64,000 nt of DNA, from assembly GCA_017517305.1 (NCBI GenBank), contig JAFWZV010000006.1, forward strand, positions 62,001 through 126,000. Reading direction: 5' to 3'. Below are positions 1-8,294 of the stretch, piece by piece. Each line of letters starts with the position of its first letter. Position 1 is the first letter of the stretch. A program made the position numbers and the translations under genes. The notes beneath the pieces are model-generated. The model worked only from the letters and a program-made list of their open reading frames with translations. It was not told the origin of the DNA and did no database searches. The DNA comes from Lachnospiraceae bacterium (GTDB lineage: Bacteria; Bacillota; Clostridia; Lachnospirales; Lachnospiraceae).

Positions 1-1
1 G

Positions 2-1129
2 TATGACCTGGAGGACGAATATGATAGAGAGGACTATGATAAGGATGATGTAGTTGGAGGAAATTCTACAGAAACATTTTCAGTTGGTTCTGATTATGAG
101 ATTCCGGGAACAGCTGTTGTTGATGATGGTGTTCAGGATTCTATGAGTCTAGATGTATCTGATATAGCTTCCAATGTAATGCCATCGGTTGTATCAATTA
201 CTATCAAGTCTGTAACTGAGTATAATGCTGGCTTCTTCGGACAGACCTATGAGTACGAGTCAGAGGGCTCTGGTTCTGGAATTATTATAGGTGAGAATGA
301 TGAGGAGCTTCTTATTGTAACCAATAATCACGTTGTGGCAGATGCAGATACAGTTTCTGTTGCATTTATAGATGAGCAGGTGTATGAGGCGAAGGTTAAG
401 GGGACTGACAGCGATTCGGACCTTGCAATTATAGTTGTGGATTTGGAAGATATATCAGCTGAGACTTTGGCTCAGATTAAGATTGCCACTATTGGCAGCT
501 CGGATGAGCTTAAGGTAGGAGAGCAGGTTGTTGCTATAGGTAATGCCTTGGGATACGGACAGTCAGTTACTACAGGTATTGTTAGTGCTAAGAATAGAAC
601 TAACGAGACAAATTCTACACCACTTATTCAGACTGATGCAGCCATTAATCCTGGTAACAGTGGTGGAGCTCTTCTTAATATGAAGGGTGAGGTTGTTGGA
701 ATCAATTCTTCAAAGCTTGCATCATATGATGTAGAGGGTATGGGATATGCAATTCCTATAACTGAGGTAGAGAGTATCATTAATAATCTTATGAGTAGAG
801 AAACTAGGGAGAAGGTTGCCGAGGAGGAAAGAGGCTATCTTGGAATCGGTTGTCAGACTATCTCTGAGGATGTATCTTATATGTATGGTCTTCCAGTGGG
901 CGCATTAGTATCTGAGGTTATGGATGGTTCTGCAGCTAAAAAAGCTGGTATCAAGAAGAATTATATTATTACTAAGTTTGATGGACAGACTATTAGCAGT
1001 GCAGATGGTTTAGTTAATACCTTAGAGTATTATAGAGCTGGTGAAACAGTAGATGTGGTTGTAATGTACCCAGATGATGACGAGTATAAAGAGAAAACTG
1101 TATCTGTTACTCTGGGAAAGAAACAATAA
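2..1129 (+). CDS. HtrA/DegP-type serine protease with PDZ domain (5' end outside window)
   Basis: Trypsin-like HtrA protease, expected to be membrane-anchored or exported and to degrade or sense misfolded extracytoplasmic proteins. The reading frame is open from base 2, so the first in-frame ATG (143) is not the true start; the acidic, low-complexity stretch before it is probably the linker after an N-terminal membrane anchor that lies outside the window. Counting from the ATG at 143, the catalytic triad is visible: His63 (TNNHVV), Asp93 (DSDLAI) and Ser173 (GNSGGA). One PDZ domain follows from about residue 230 (GYLGIGCQ, then KKAGIKK) to the end. A strong terminator follows directly, so it ends its transcript. 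Family assignment is sure; the specific paralogue is not. Confidence 0.93.
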   Translation, partial: YDLEDEYDREDYDKDDVVGGNSTETFSVGSDYEIPGTAVVDDGVQDSMSLDVSDIASNVMPSVVSITIKSVTEYNAGFFGQTYEYESEGSGSGIIIGENDEELLIVTNNHVVADADTVSVAFIDEQVYEAKVKGTDSDSDLAIIVVDLEDISAETLAQIKIATIGSSDELKVGEQVVAIGNALGYGQSVTTGIVSAKNRTNETNSTPLIQTDAAINPGNSGGALLNMKGEVVGINSSKLASYDVEGMGYAIPITEVESIINNLMSRETREKVAEEERGYLGIGCQTISEDVSYMYGLPVGALVSEVMDGSAAKKAGIKKNYIITKFDGQTISSADGLVNTLEYYRAGETVDVVVMYPDDDEYKEKTVSVTLGKKQ

Positions 1130-1172
1130 ATTAAGTGTTCAACTGTCTTTTAGACTTTAACATAAGATAAAG

Positions 1173-1216
1173 AATAGGACTTTCAAAGGTAAGTTGAAAG
1201 TCCTATTTCTTTTTAT
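1173..1216 (+). terminator. Intrinsic terminator after the HtrA-like gene
   Basis: A perfect 14-bp stem (1173-1186 pairing with 1194-1207) with a 7-base loop, followed by a T-rich tail (TCTTTTTATT). Confidence 0.9.
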
Positions 1217-1258
1217 TGTGGTAAAAATTGTAACCTTGATGTATAATGAGTATTGCGT

Positions 1259-1270
1259 GTAAGCGCTTAC
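1259..1270. promoter_or_regulatory. LacI/CcpA-type palindromic operator (cre-like)
   Basis: Perfect 12-bp palindrome GTAAGCGCTTAC. It matches the central core of catabolite-responsive elements and of LacI-family operators (AAGCGCTT). It lies just after a perfect -10 box (TATAAT, 1242-1247) and upstream of the EamA gene start, the usual place for a repressor roadblock. No clear -35 box is seen. Which LacI-family regulator binds is inference. Confidence 0.6.
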
Positions 1271-1295
1271 CATAATGAAAGGATATATTTTAATT

Positions 1296-2231
1296 ATGAA
1301 TTCTAATGATAATAAAGATAAATTTGTTACCAAACCCTTAGGGATAGGATTGCTTGCCTGTCTGTGCTGCTTTCTGTGGGGAAGTGCAACCCCAGCCATT
1401 AAGATAGGCTATGAGTGGTTTGGAATTGGGGCAAATGATTTGGCTTCCAGAATCTTATTTGCAGGTGTTAGATTTACCTTGGCTGGTGTGCTGGCGGTAA
1501 TATTCGGTAGTATAATAGCAGGCAGGAAGCTTATACCTAATAAGGGCTCCTGGGGTATGATATGTAAGCTGGGATTGGTTCAGACAGTATTTCAGTACAT
1601 ATTCTTCTACATGGGACTTGCGTATACTACAGGCGTTAAGTCAGCCATTATTAATGGATCACAGACCTTTATAGCCATTATGATTGCTTGTTTAATATTT
1701 AAGTACGAAAAGTTAACTCTGCAAAAATTTCTTGGTTGTTTAATCGGATTTGCTGGAGTTATAGTTATTAATTATGATCCAAGTGGAATGACAGGTGGCA
1801 TTACATTTAAGGGTGAGGGTGCAATTCTTATAGCTGCTATAGCCTATGCATTGTCGTCAGCCCTTGTAAAACAGTATTCCCAGAAGGAAAATCCTGTTGT
1901 GTTAAGCGGATATCAGTTTATCTTTGGTGGAATTATTATGACTATCTGTGGTTTTATTATGGGTGGTCAGTTAACTGGATGGTGTGTAAAATCTGTAATA
2001 CTATTAATTTATCTGGCGCTTATTTCCTCGGTTGCATATTCTGTATGGGGAATATTGCTAAAGCACAATCCTATAGGAAAGGTAGCTGTTTATTCATTTA
2101 CCAATCCATTATTTAGTGTAATACTATCATTCATATTCCTAGGTGAGAGTTCTAGCTTTGGTTTTGAACTTTTAGTGGCACTTATACTTGTGTGTGGTGG
2201 AATATATTTGGTTAATAGAGAGAAGGAGTAA
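1296..2231 (+). CDS. EamA/DMT-family transporter
   Basis: Ten-helix drug/metabolite transporter family protein of 311 residues made of two EamA repeats. The first repeat begins around the LGIGLLACLCCFLWG segment and the second around GAILIAAIAYALSSALV; the C-terminal half ends in the typical FLGE...GIYLV pattern. Such proteins export or exchange amino acids or other small metabolites; the substrate cannot be read from sequence. The ATG at 1296 is preferred over the one at 1275 because GAAAGGA (1277-1283) precedes it, although the gap (about 12 bases) is long. A LacI-type palindrome lies 26 bases upstream, so expression is probably sugar- or metabolite-controlled. It stands alone between two terminators. 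Confidence 0.9.
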   Translation: MNSNDNKDKFVTKPLGIGLLACLCCFLWGSATPAIKIGYEWFGIGANDLASRILFAGVRFTLAGVLAVIFGSIIAGRKLIPNKGSWGMICKLGLVQTVFQYIFFYMGLAYTTGVKSAIINGSQTFIAIMIACLIFKYEKLTLQKFLGCLIGFAGVIVINYDPSGMTGGITFKGEGAILIAAIAYALSSALVKQYSQKENPVVLSGYQFIFGGIIMTICGFIMGGQLTGWCVKSVILLIYLALISSVAYSVWGILLKHNPIGKVAVYSFTNPLFSVILSFIFLGESSSFGFELLVALILVCGGIYLVNREKE

Positions 2232-2262
2232 CCATTATACCATTGGTTTATTGCGTTTTGTC

Positions 2263-2303
2263 TCCCCTAAGAGTAAAATATTTTTATTCTTAGGGGATTT
2301 TTT
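2263..2303 (+). terminator. Intrinsic terminator after EamA gene
   Basis: Stem TCCCCTAAGA.. (from 2263) pairs with ..TTCTTAGGGGA (to 2297), extended inward by A/T pairs, and is followed by six T residues. Confidence 0.85.
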
Positions 2304-2321
2304 GTAAGGGAGGACATTATT

Positions 2322-3074
2322 ATGAGCAGATTCTTCATAACTGGTGATACTCATGGCGAGATTGACGCCAAAAAGCTTAATAATAAGAATTTTTGTGAAC
2401 ATTCAGAACTTACAAAGGATGATTATGTGATTATCGCTGGTGATTTTGGGTGCTGTTGGTATGGAGATAAGAATATAGAAATTACAAATCCAGGATATGA
2501 AGTACCTCCAAGACATCGAACTAGGGTAGGGAAGGACTATTATATGCTTGACTGGTACCAGTCAAAGAATTTTACCACTTTATTTATTGATGGTAATCAT
2601 GAGAATCATAAGCTTCTTAATACATATCCCGTGGAGGAGTGGAATGGCGGATTAGTGCATAGAATTAGACCTACGGTGCTTCATCTTATGCGTGGCCAGG
2701 TTTATACTATTGATGGAAAAAAGTTCTTCACTATGGGTGGTGCTAAGTCTTCAGATATAGAACGCAGAACACCTGATGCATCCTGGTGGGAGGAGGAACT
2801 GCCATCAGAGAAGGAGATACAAACAGCTATAGATAATTTAGGAAAGCATAATTGGAAGGTGGATTATGTTATAACTCATTGCTGTGGTAATAGTATGTTG
2901 AATAAGTTTGATACTCGTCACTATAAAACGGATGTGTTAACAGATTTTCTTGAGGAGATAGAGCAAAAGCTTGATTATAAGATGTGGTATTTTGGACATC
3001 ACCACATAGATGAGCAGTTAGATGATAAGCATAAGGCTTTATATCGTGATATAGTTGAAATAATTGATGAATAA
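2322..3074 (+). CDS. Calcineurin-like metallophosphoesterase
   Basis: Cytoplasmic two-metal phosphoesterase of 250 residues. The family motifs appear in order: GDTHGE near residue 8, GDFG near residue 41, GNHENH near residue 95, then a histidine in VITHCC near residue 187 and GHHHID near residue 225, together giving a complete set of metal ligands. No signal peptide or membrane segment is seen. Substrate (phosphoprotein, nucleotide or other phosphoester) cannot be told from sequence. AGGGAGGA precedes the ATG at a good distance. It sits just after a terminator and upstream of a frameshifted hypothetical gene. Confidence 0.88.
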   Translation: MSRFFITGDTHGEIDAKKLNNKNFCEHSELTKDDYVIIAGDFGCCWYGDKNIEITNPGYEVPPRHRTRVGKDYYMLDWYQSKNFTTLFIDGNHENHKLLNTYPVEEWNGGLVHRIRPTVLHLMRGQVYTIDGKKFFTMGGAKSSDIERRTPDASWWEEELPSEKEIQTAIDNLGKHNWKVDYVITHCCGNSMLNKFDTRHYKTDVLTDFLEEIEQKLDYKMWYFGHHHIDEQLDDKHKALYRDIVEIIDE

Positions 3075-3101
3075 TATGAACGAAACCAGGGTGGTGATAA
3101 T

Positions 3102-3537
3102 ATGAGCTATTATATCGAAGTATGGGGAAAAGCAATCGTAAAAGAAAAATATAGACGGGATTTTGAACTATATATTTCCAGTTGTATTTGAAAGCCTAAT
3201 TGAAATCGATTGGCGTGGTAAAGATGATTATTCAGAACGTGGAGAACCGGAACCCTATTTAATCAACTATATAAAATGTTACATAAAAGATTATCTACTA
3301 TCAACCTATTCTCTTATGCCTAATAAGGGATATATTGAATGTAATAGTTGTTATGCCTTGGAAGCATTTTATGCAAAGTGGATAGAAGCTGATGATGTAG
3401 AACGGTTCACGCCATATAAGATGCGTGATGAGGAAGAAGAACTATCACGTGATAAAATTGAGAAAATGTTAGGAAGGATTAACTCGGCCTTTGAAGAGTA
3501 TTTGGAATGTTATTATCTATATGATATATGGAAGTGA
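3102..3537 (+). pseudogene. Frameshifted hypothetical gene
   Basis: A reading frame starts at ATG 3102 behind GGTGGTGA and encodes MSYYIEVWGKAIVKEKY... but stops at TGA 3189-3191. A second frame, open from 3142, continues to 3537. Deleting one T in the TTT run at 3187-3189 joins them smoothly (..ISSCI + ESLIEIDWRG..) into a protein of about 145 residues rich in acidic and aromatic residues. Read as intact, the second part could only start at a TTG (3163) with no ribosome binding site. This is therefore either a recent single-base frameshift or a sequencing error. No known domain is recognised; no transmembrane segment. Confidence 0.65.
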
Positions 3538-3572
3538 TTTGACCAAGTGCACAAATAAATAATTAAAACAAT

Positions 3573-3622
3573 ACCTCAGATTCGTTCTAGTGCACAAAGG
3601 CGAGTCTGGGGTACATTTTTTG
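3573..3622 (+). terminator. Intrinsic terminator after frameshifted gene
   Basis: 12-bp stem (3573-3584 with 3601-3612, including G-T pairs), 16-base loop, then ACATTTTTTG. The sequence AGTGCACAAA occurs twice here (from about 3545 and in the loop from 3589). Confidence 0.75.
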
Positions 3623-3818
3623 TCAGTCTTCCCTACATGAAAATTTTATTTAAGAATGCCTTGTTTTTAAATTAACCTAAGAGTAATATGACATTCAACT
3701 TAAGATATCTTTAGTGGATGGCGCAAAATATTATACTGTTGGTCGATTTTGTGAATGCTTTTGTTGAGTTAATATAGTAATTATAATTACAAAAAAATTC
3801 AAGGAGGAACAAAATGGC
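3623..3818. other. Intergenic region, no gene seen
   Basis: AT-rich, no open frame of useful length. A TATAAT at 3782-3787 with a weak upstream TTGTTG (3761-3766, only 15 bases away) may be the promoter for the next gene. AAGGAGGA lies at 3801-3808. A 19-codon frame from ATG 3814 overlaps the start of the next gene out of frame. Confidence 0.4.
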
Positions 3819-4004
3819 ATGGATTATTTGGACGATATGGTCACTGAATCACGATATCTTACTAGAGAACTAGATGCAAAAGTGTTTGGTAATTGCAAAA
3901 TAAAGATATTAGAGCCAGAGGAAATGGATTTAAAAGCATATATAGATACGATTGCCTTAAAGAGTTCTATGGATACAGGAATAGGAAATGCATATGAGAC
4001 ATAA
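3819..4004 (+). CDS. Small hypothetical protein (61 aa)
   Basis: Not recognised. Acidic 61-residue protein (MDYLDDMVTESRYLTREL...) without membrane segment or signal peptide. AAGGAGGA is 10-11 bases before the ATG at 3819; an ATG at 3814 is better spaced but leads to only 19 codons in another frame, so the 3819 start is chosen on length and composition. It ends 15 bases before the next gene, whose ribosome binding site follows immediately, suggesting a two-gene unit. It could also be a remnant of a longer gene. Confidence 0.5.
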   Translation: MDYLDDMVTESRYLTRELDAKVFGNCKIKILEPEEMDLKAYIDTIALKSSMDTGIGNAYET

Positions 4005-4019
4005 GTATTGGAGGCATAT

Positions 4020-4448
4020 ATGACAGTAGGAGAGATATTAGAAAAAAATGAATATAAGATAGAAAATATAGACACCACTAGAGTTCCATGTGTTTGTACT
4101 GTTAGAAGGGCACATTTGATACATAAGGGTGTGATTATCGGAACAATATCTGAAGAAGCTAATGATGCAGGTGAATTTTCCTGGGTTATAAAGCTAGATT
4201 GGGAAAGACTAGAGGATTTTCCATATATTAAGATATCGGATGTGGATATGAGCTTAAAGAAAAAGGAATATATTATTAGCAATATAATTCCTACATTTGT
4301 AAAGCAAAGAATATATGCAGAAGAAGGACCTGATTTGTATGAAAAGCTTTATCAGTTGGGACTAAAAAACAAAGATGCTTTTGAGATTATGTGTAGAACT
4401 AATGGGAAGCTAGGAAATGATGACATATTTATTCAAAGGTTTATATAG
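4020..4448 (+). CDS. Hypothetical protein (142 aa)
   Basis: Not recognised with certainty. Soluble protein with a possible beta-rich N-terminal part (VPCVCTVRRAHLIHKGVIIGTISEE), a middle stretch with WVIKLDWERLEDFPYIKI, and a helical C-terminal part. The start is placed at ATG 4020 because TTGGAGG (4008-4014) sits five bases before it; the TTG at 4008 would place the ribosome binding site inside the gene. It follows the 61-residue gene directly and ends 33 bases before signal peptidase, so the three genes may be co-transcribed. Confidence 0.55.
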   Translation: MTVGEILEKNEYKIENIDTTRVPCVCTVRRAHLIHKGVIIGTISEEANDAGEFSWVIKLDWERLEDFPYIKISDVDMSLKKKEYIISNIIPTFVKQRIYAEEGPDLYEKLYQLGLKNKDAFEIMCRTNGKLGNDDIFIQRFI

Positions 4449-4481
4449 TTTAAAAAAATAATTACTAGGAGGAGATTTCAA

Positions 4482-5135
4482 ATGATGAGTGTGTGTGAGG
4501 TAACTAATAAGGAGCAAATTAAGAATGTGGGATTTAAGTTGATATTAAAAAATATCATTAAGCTAGTTGCTTTTGTGACAATAACTTTGGTTATATGTAG
4601 GTTATTAACTGACAAAGTTATGTATTTTACAGAAATTAAAGGGACTTCTATGGAAAGTACTATAGAGAATGAAGATCTTATCTTTGTGTCTAGAATATCA
4701 GATATTGATAGGGGAGATATTATAGTCTTTGATTTGCCATATGCTCAATTGGTGAAGAGAGTTGTGGCGTTACCAGGAGATTCTATTTATATAAATGATG
4801 GCAAACTATATGTAAATAATATGTTGGTTGAAGAGCCATATATTAAGCAGGAAGATAAGATGTCAGCGGGACATCTTGGAAGGTATATAACTTTAGGAGA
4901 GGGTGAATATATTGTTTTAGGCGATAATAGAGCTCTAAGCAAGGATAGTAGGCAATTTGGAGTAGTGAAGGAAGAATATATAGTGGGTAAAGTAGTTGCA
5001 TCTACTGATGTTTTGAAGAAAATTGCTATATTTGATCAACTTTCTCCACTAGGTAATTTACTTATATATATGATTGGAATAACAATCATATTAGGGATTA
5101 TGAGAATAGTGGTTGAACTGAAATTCAAGGATTAG
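4482..5135 (+). CDS. lepB: Signal peptidase I
   Basis: Type I signal peptidase (S26A), which cleaves signal peptides at the outer face of the cytoplasmic membrane. Catalytic Ser56 sits in GTSMEST and the general base Lys92 in VKRVVALPGD; the later GDNRALSKDSR motif is also present. An N-terminal membrane helix (about residues 22-42) matches the family. A second hydrophobic helix near the C terminus (about 188-210) is less usual for short Gram-positive enzymes and would give a C-terminal tail in the cytoplasm. AGGAGGAG precedes the ATG. Two unknown small genes lie just upstream. Confidence 0.93.
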   Translation: MMSVCEVTNKEQIKNVGFKLILKNIIKLVAFVTITLVICRLLTDKVMYFTEIKGTSMESTIENEDLIFVSRISDIDRGDIIVFDLPYAQLVKRVVALPGDSIYINDGKLYVNNMLVEEPYIKQEDKMSAGHLGRYITLGEGEYIVLGDNRALSKDSRQFGVVKEEYIVGKVVASTDVLKKIAIFDQLSPLGNLLIYMIGITIILGIMRIVVELKFKD

Positions 5136-5217
5136 GATTATACTACTAGTTGATTGATTATATTTTATTATATGATGTATAGTTTTAGTAAATTCAAGAG
5201 ATAAGGTGGCGCTTTTT

Positions 5218-6018
5218 ATGCCAGTACATGATGATTTAGGACTTCGTATGAAGTCATATTATGAGCAGATTTCAAAGACTAAGCTGATGAGAAGAACACC
5301 AGTTATTATTCGTATAGATGGAAAAGCATTTCATACATTTACAAGGGGATTTGCAAAGCCCTTTGATATGGTGCTTATGAAATCCATGCAGGAAACCACA
5401 AAGTATCTTTGTGAAAATATCCAAGGCTGTGTGCTTGGTTACACTCAGTCCGATGAGATAACTTTAGTATTAGTGGATTATATGAAGTTTGAGACTTCAG
5501 CCTGGTTTGATTATGAGGTTCAGAAGATGTGCAGTATTGCTGCGAGTATGGCTACTATGGTATTTAATAGGTTGTTTAAAGACAATGTTGATGCATATAT
5601 TAGGGATAATGAAGCTGGAGAACTGGTAGAGATTTATACTAAGGCGGTTGATAAGGGTGCTATGTTTGATGCACGAGTATTTAACATTCCTAAGGAAGAA
5701 GTTACAAACTGTATCTATTGGAGACAGATTGACGCTAGTCGAAATAGCGTGCAGATGGTAGGACAAGCATATTTTAGTCACAAGCAGCTTCAGAATAAGT
5801 CCTGTAGTAATATTCAAGATATGCTGATGGAAGAACATAACATAAATTGGAATGATTTTACCGTGCCCCAGAAGAGAGGTACAGCAGTAATTAAGGTGAC
5901 CAAGGAGCTTTCTAAAGAGGAAGGTGTCGAGCCACAGCTTAGAAGTGAGTGGATGATTGATGAGAATATTCCAGTCTTCAAGGGTGAAGGTAGGGAGTAT
6001 TTGCTTAAACATAGTTAG
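5218..6018 (+). CDS. Thg1-family tRNA(His) guanylyltransferase-like 3'-5' polymerase
   Basis: Thg1/Thg1-like protein of 266 residues. These enzymes add nucleotides in the 3'-5' direction to tRNA 5' ends. Motif RIDGKAFHTFTRGF near residues 32-45 carries the first metal-binding Asp34, and YTQSDEITLV near residues 75-84 carries Asp79 and Glu80; the intervening KPFD and the C-terminal KRGTAV region also fit. The start is placed at ATG 5218 because AAGGTGG lies eight bases upstream; a GTG at 5206 would overlap that site. In most bacteria G-1 of tRNA(His) is genome-encoded, so a bacterial copy is more likely used in tRNA 5'-end repair (known for Thg1-like proteins). Single gene ended by a terminator. 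Confidence 0.92.
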   Translation: MPVHDDLGLRMKSYYEQISKTKLMRRTPVIIRIDGKAFHTFTRGFAKPFDMVLMKSMQETTKYLCENIQGCVLGYTQSDEITLVLVDYMKFETSAWFDYEVQKMCSIAASMATMVFNRLFKDNVDAYIRDNEAGELVEIYTKAVDKGAMFDARVFNIPKEEVTNCIYWRQIDASRNSVQMVGQAYFSHKQLQNKSCSNIQDMLMEEHNINWNDFTVPQKRGTAVIKVTKELSKEEGVEPQLRSEWMIDENIPVFKGEGREYLLKHS

Positions 6019-6027
6019 TTTTTAGTT

Positions 6028-6064
6028 AAGCCAACATATCTATAATGATATGTTGGCTTTTTTG
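6028..6064 (+). terminator. Intrinsic terminator after Thg1-like gene
   Basis: Perfect 13-bp stem (6028-6040 with 6047-6059), 6-base loop TATAAT, T-tail. Confidence 0.92.
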
Positions 6065-6139
6065 TGGCGAAATAATCATAGTTATTGTATAATATTATGG
6101 TAATTTGTGAGATTAGTAAATCTTTGAGGAGCAAGTATT

Positions 6140-8218
6140 ATGGATATGAATAAAACTGACACTAAGAAAAAACTCATAATCACAATATTGATTTCTTTGC
6201 TCATGGCTATATTAACAGGCATAATGTGCTTTTTTAATTTCCCGCAGAGGCTAGAATTTATGGCGCAGGATAGCTTATATCATAGACCAGATGTTATTCC
6301 TGATAATATTAAGATTATTGCTATAGACGAAGAAACTCTAGAAAAACTAGGTCCTTATTCAAATTGGGATAGGAGTTATTTTGCCAAGCTAATAAGCCTA
6401 TTAAATGAAAATCCTGATACAGCTCCAAGCGTTATAGGAATTGATGTGGTTTTTAGTGGAACGGACTACTCAAAAGAAGATGCTATGCTGGTTGAGGTTT
6501 GCTCTAGCTATGATAATGTGGTGGTGGCATCAACAGTTTCTATAGATAATTATTTGCATCAGGATTTGGATGATACATATTACTCTGTCCAGTATGTTTC
6601 TGGAGAGGGTAGACCATATGATGCATTGGCAAATGTGGTAGAATATGGTTTTACAAATGCTATTTACGATGATGATGGTTTGGTTAGAAAGGCTTATTCT
6701 AGATGGGAATTTGAATTAAATGGGGAATCCTTTGTATATGATTCATTTCCTTACAAAATAGCGTCTAAAGTGGGTGAACTTAAATATTATCCTTTGCAAG
6801 TTGAGATTGACATGGTGAGCAAGCCTGGAGAATTTGAGGCTATATCTATGGCCGCTGTACTTGATGGGACAGTGCCGTCGGGATATTTCGATGATTGCAT
6901 AGTTATGGTTGGTGCATATGAAGAAGGTCTTATGGATTCATATCGTGTTCCTACAGACTACTCGAAGCAGATGTACGGTGTAGAGATGCAAGCCAACTAC
7001 GTGTACGGATTTTTAAATGATAAGGTTGTATATAGTGTAGATAAGAATATTCAGATTATTTTAGTTTTCATTATTATACTATTATTTGGTATATTTGCTT
7101 TAAATGGAAAGCTTAAGTCTACATTGATAGGGACTATACTCATAATTCCAGCCTATATTTTAGCTGCAACCATAATATTTGAAGTAACTGCCCATAAACT
7201 AAATGTTCTTGCGGTGCCTATTGGAGTGGCCATTACATTTATTATTGCATTGCTTCTTAAGTACATAGATATGCAGATAAAGAGAATGTATGAAATGCGA
7301 GATATGCTTTTCTCTATGGCTGAGGCTATGGCAGAGACAATTGAGGGTAGAACCCCATATAATGCTAATCACACCAAAAACGTAGCTAAAAGATGTATGG
7401 AGTTGGTTGATTATATTAACCAGCAATATAAGTTCAATAAGACAAAAATCAGCTTTACAGAGGATGATAAAAGACAGCTGTATTTGGCAGCTATGCTTCA
7501 TGATGTGGGCAAGATGGATATTCCTCTTCGAATTATGGATAAAGCTACAAAGCTTGGAAATAGGGAAGAACAATTAAGAGCTAGACTTGAGATTATTAGT
7601 CTTAGAATTGAAAATGATGCTTTGAATGGGCGAATTTCAAGAAAAGAAGCAGATGAAAGAATTGATAAGATTAATGAATTTGTAAATAATCTAGGTGCAT
7701 TTAACTGTGGTCGTCCTCTTAAGGATTTTGAATGGGAGCTGGTTGATGAGATTGCAAATAGCAAATATGTAGGTCCGGATGATGTTGAGATTCCATATAT
7801 GACCCAAGAAGAGATTGACGATTTGCATATAAAGGCAGGTACCTTATCAGATAAGGAAAGAGAAACTATGCAAAGTCACGTTGTCTATACTGATAAGATA
7901 TTGTCACATATTAAGTTTGGTGAGCATTTTAAAAGGGTTAGAGCAATGGCAGCTAATCATCATGAATTGCTTAATGGGAAAGGTTATCCAAATGGAATAG
8001 GGGATACTGAACTTGATACTATGACTAGAATTTTAACTATTATGGATATCTATGATTCTCTAATTGCTGATGATAGACCATATAAGAAGCCGAAATCTGT
8101 TCAGCAAGCATTTGATATACTTGATGAGGAAGCTTCGGCAGGCAAAGTGGATAAAGAGTTGCTTAAGTTTGCCAAGGAACTTTACCTAGAAGAAGCTAGC
8201 AACAATGATAATGCTTGA
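6140..8218 (+). CDS. CHASE2 sensor with cytoplasmic HD-GYP domain (likely c-di-GMP phosphodiesterase)
   Basis: Membrane sensor of 692 residues. An N-terminal helix (about 13-33) leads into an extracytoplasmic CHASE2 domain (about 40-295; DNIKIIAIDEET, GIDVVFSG, MYGVEMQANYVYGF). Three membrane helices follow between about 300 and 375, then an HD-GYP domain. His454-Asp455 lie in LHDVGK; HHE at 607-609 is followed by GKGYPNGI, and IADDRPYKK follows. All metal-binding motifs are kept, so it probably hydrolyses cyclic di-GMP. A charged insertion (about 460-560) between HDVGK and the next His is long for the family. GAGGAG precedes the ATG, and a TATAAT lies at 6088-6093. The next gene encodes a FecR-domain membrane protein, a frequent CHASE2 partner. 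Confidence 0.9.
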   Translation: MDMNKTDTKKKLIITILISLLMAILTGIMCFFNFPQRLEFMAQDSLYHRPDVIPDNIKIIAIDEETLEKLGPYSNWDRSYFAKLISLLNENPDTAPSVIGIDVVFSGTDYSKEDAMLVEVCSSYDNVVVASTVSIDNYLHQDLDDTYYSVQYVSGEGRPYDALANVVEYGFTNAIYDDDGLVRKAYSRWEFELNGESFVYDSFPYKIASKVGELKYYPLQVEIDMVSKPGEFEAISMAAVLDGTVPSGYFDDCIVMVGAYEEGLMDSYRVPTDYSKQMYGVEMQANYVYGFLNDKVVYSVDKNIQIILVFIIILLFGIFALNGKLKSTLIGTILIIPAYILAATIIFEVTAHKLNVLAVPIGVAITFIIALLLKYIDMQIKRMYEMRDMLFSMAEAMAETIEGRTPYNANHTKNVAKRCMELVDYINQQYKFNKTKISFTEDDKRQLYLAAMLHDVGKMDIPLRIMDKATKLGNREEQLRARLEIISLRIENDALNGRISRKEADERIDKINEFVNNLGAFNCGRPLKDFEWELVDEIANSKYVGPDDVEIPYMTQEEIDDLHIKAGTLSDKERETMQSHVVYTDKILSHIKFGEHFKRVRAMAANHHELLNGKGYPNGIGDTELDTMTRILTIMDIYDSLIADDRPYKKPKSVQQAFDILDEEASAGKVDKELLKFAKELYLEEASNNDNA

Positions 8219-8243
8219 CAAAATAGTTGTATTATAGTAAATG
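8215..8243 (+). promoter_or_regulatory. Possible promoter of the FecR-domain gene
   Basis: Perfect -35 TTGACA (8215-8220), overlapping the end of the HD-GYP gene, with 17 bases to a weak -10 (TAAATG, 8238-8243). The poor -10 makes this tentative. Confidence 0.3.
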
Positions 8244-8294
8244 AAAAAAATATTAAAAATATGCAACATGAAGAAGGAGAAAAAGAAACACATT

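Noticed and set aside
3720..3740. Sigma-28-like CAAA-N15-GTCGATTT before the 61-residue gene
   Set aside because: Too many mismatches in both boxes.
5150..5183. Promoter TTGATT...TATGAT before the Thg1-like gene
   Set aside because: Spacing of 15 bases or poor -10 choices; not convincing.
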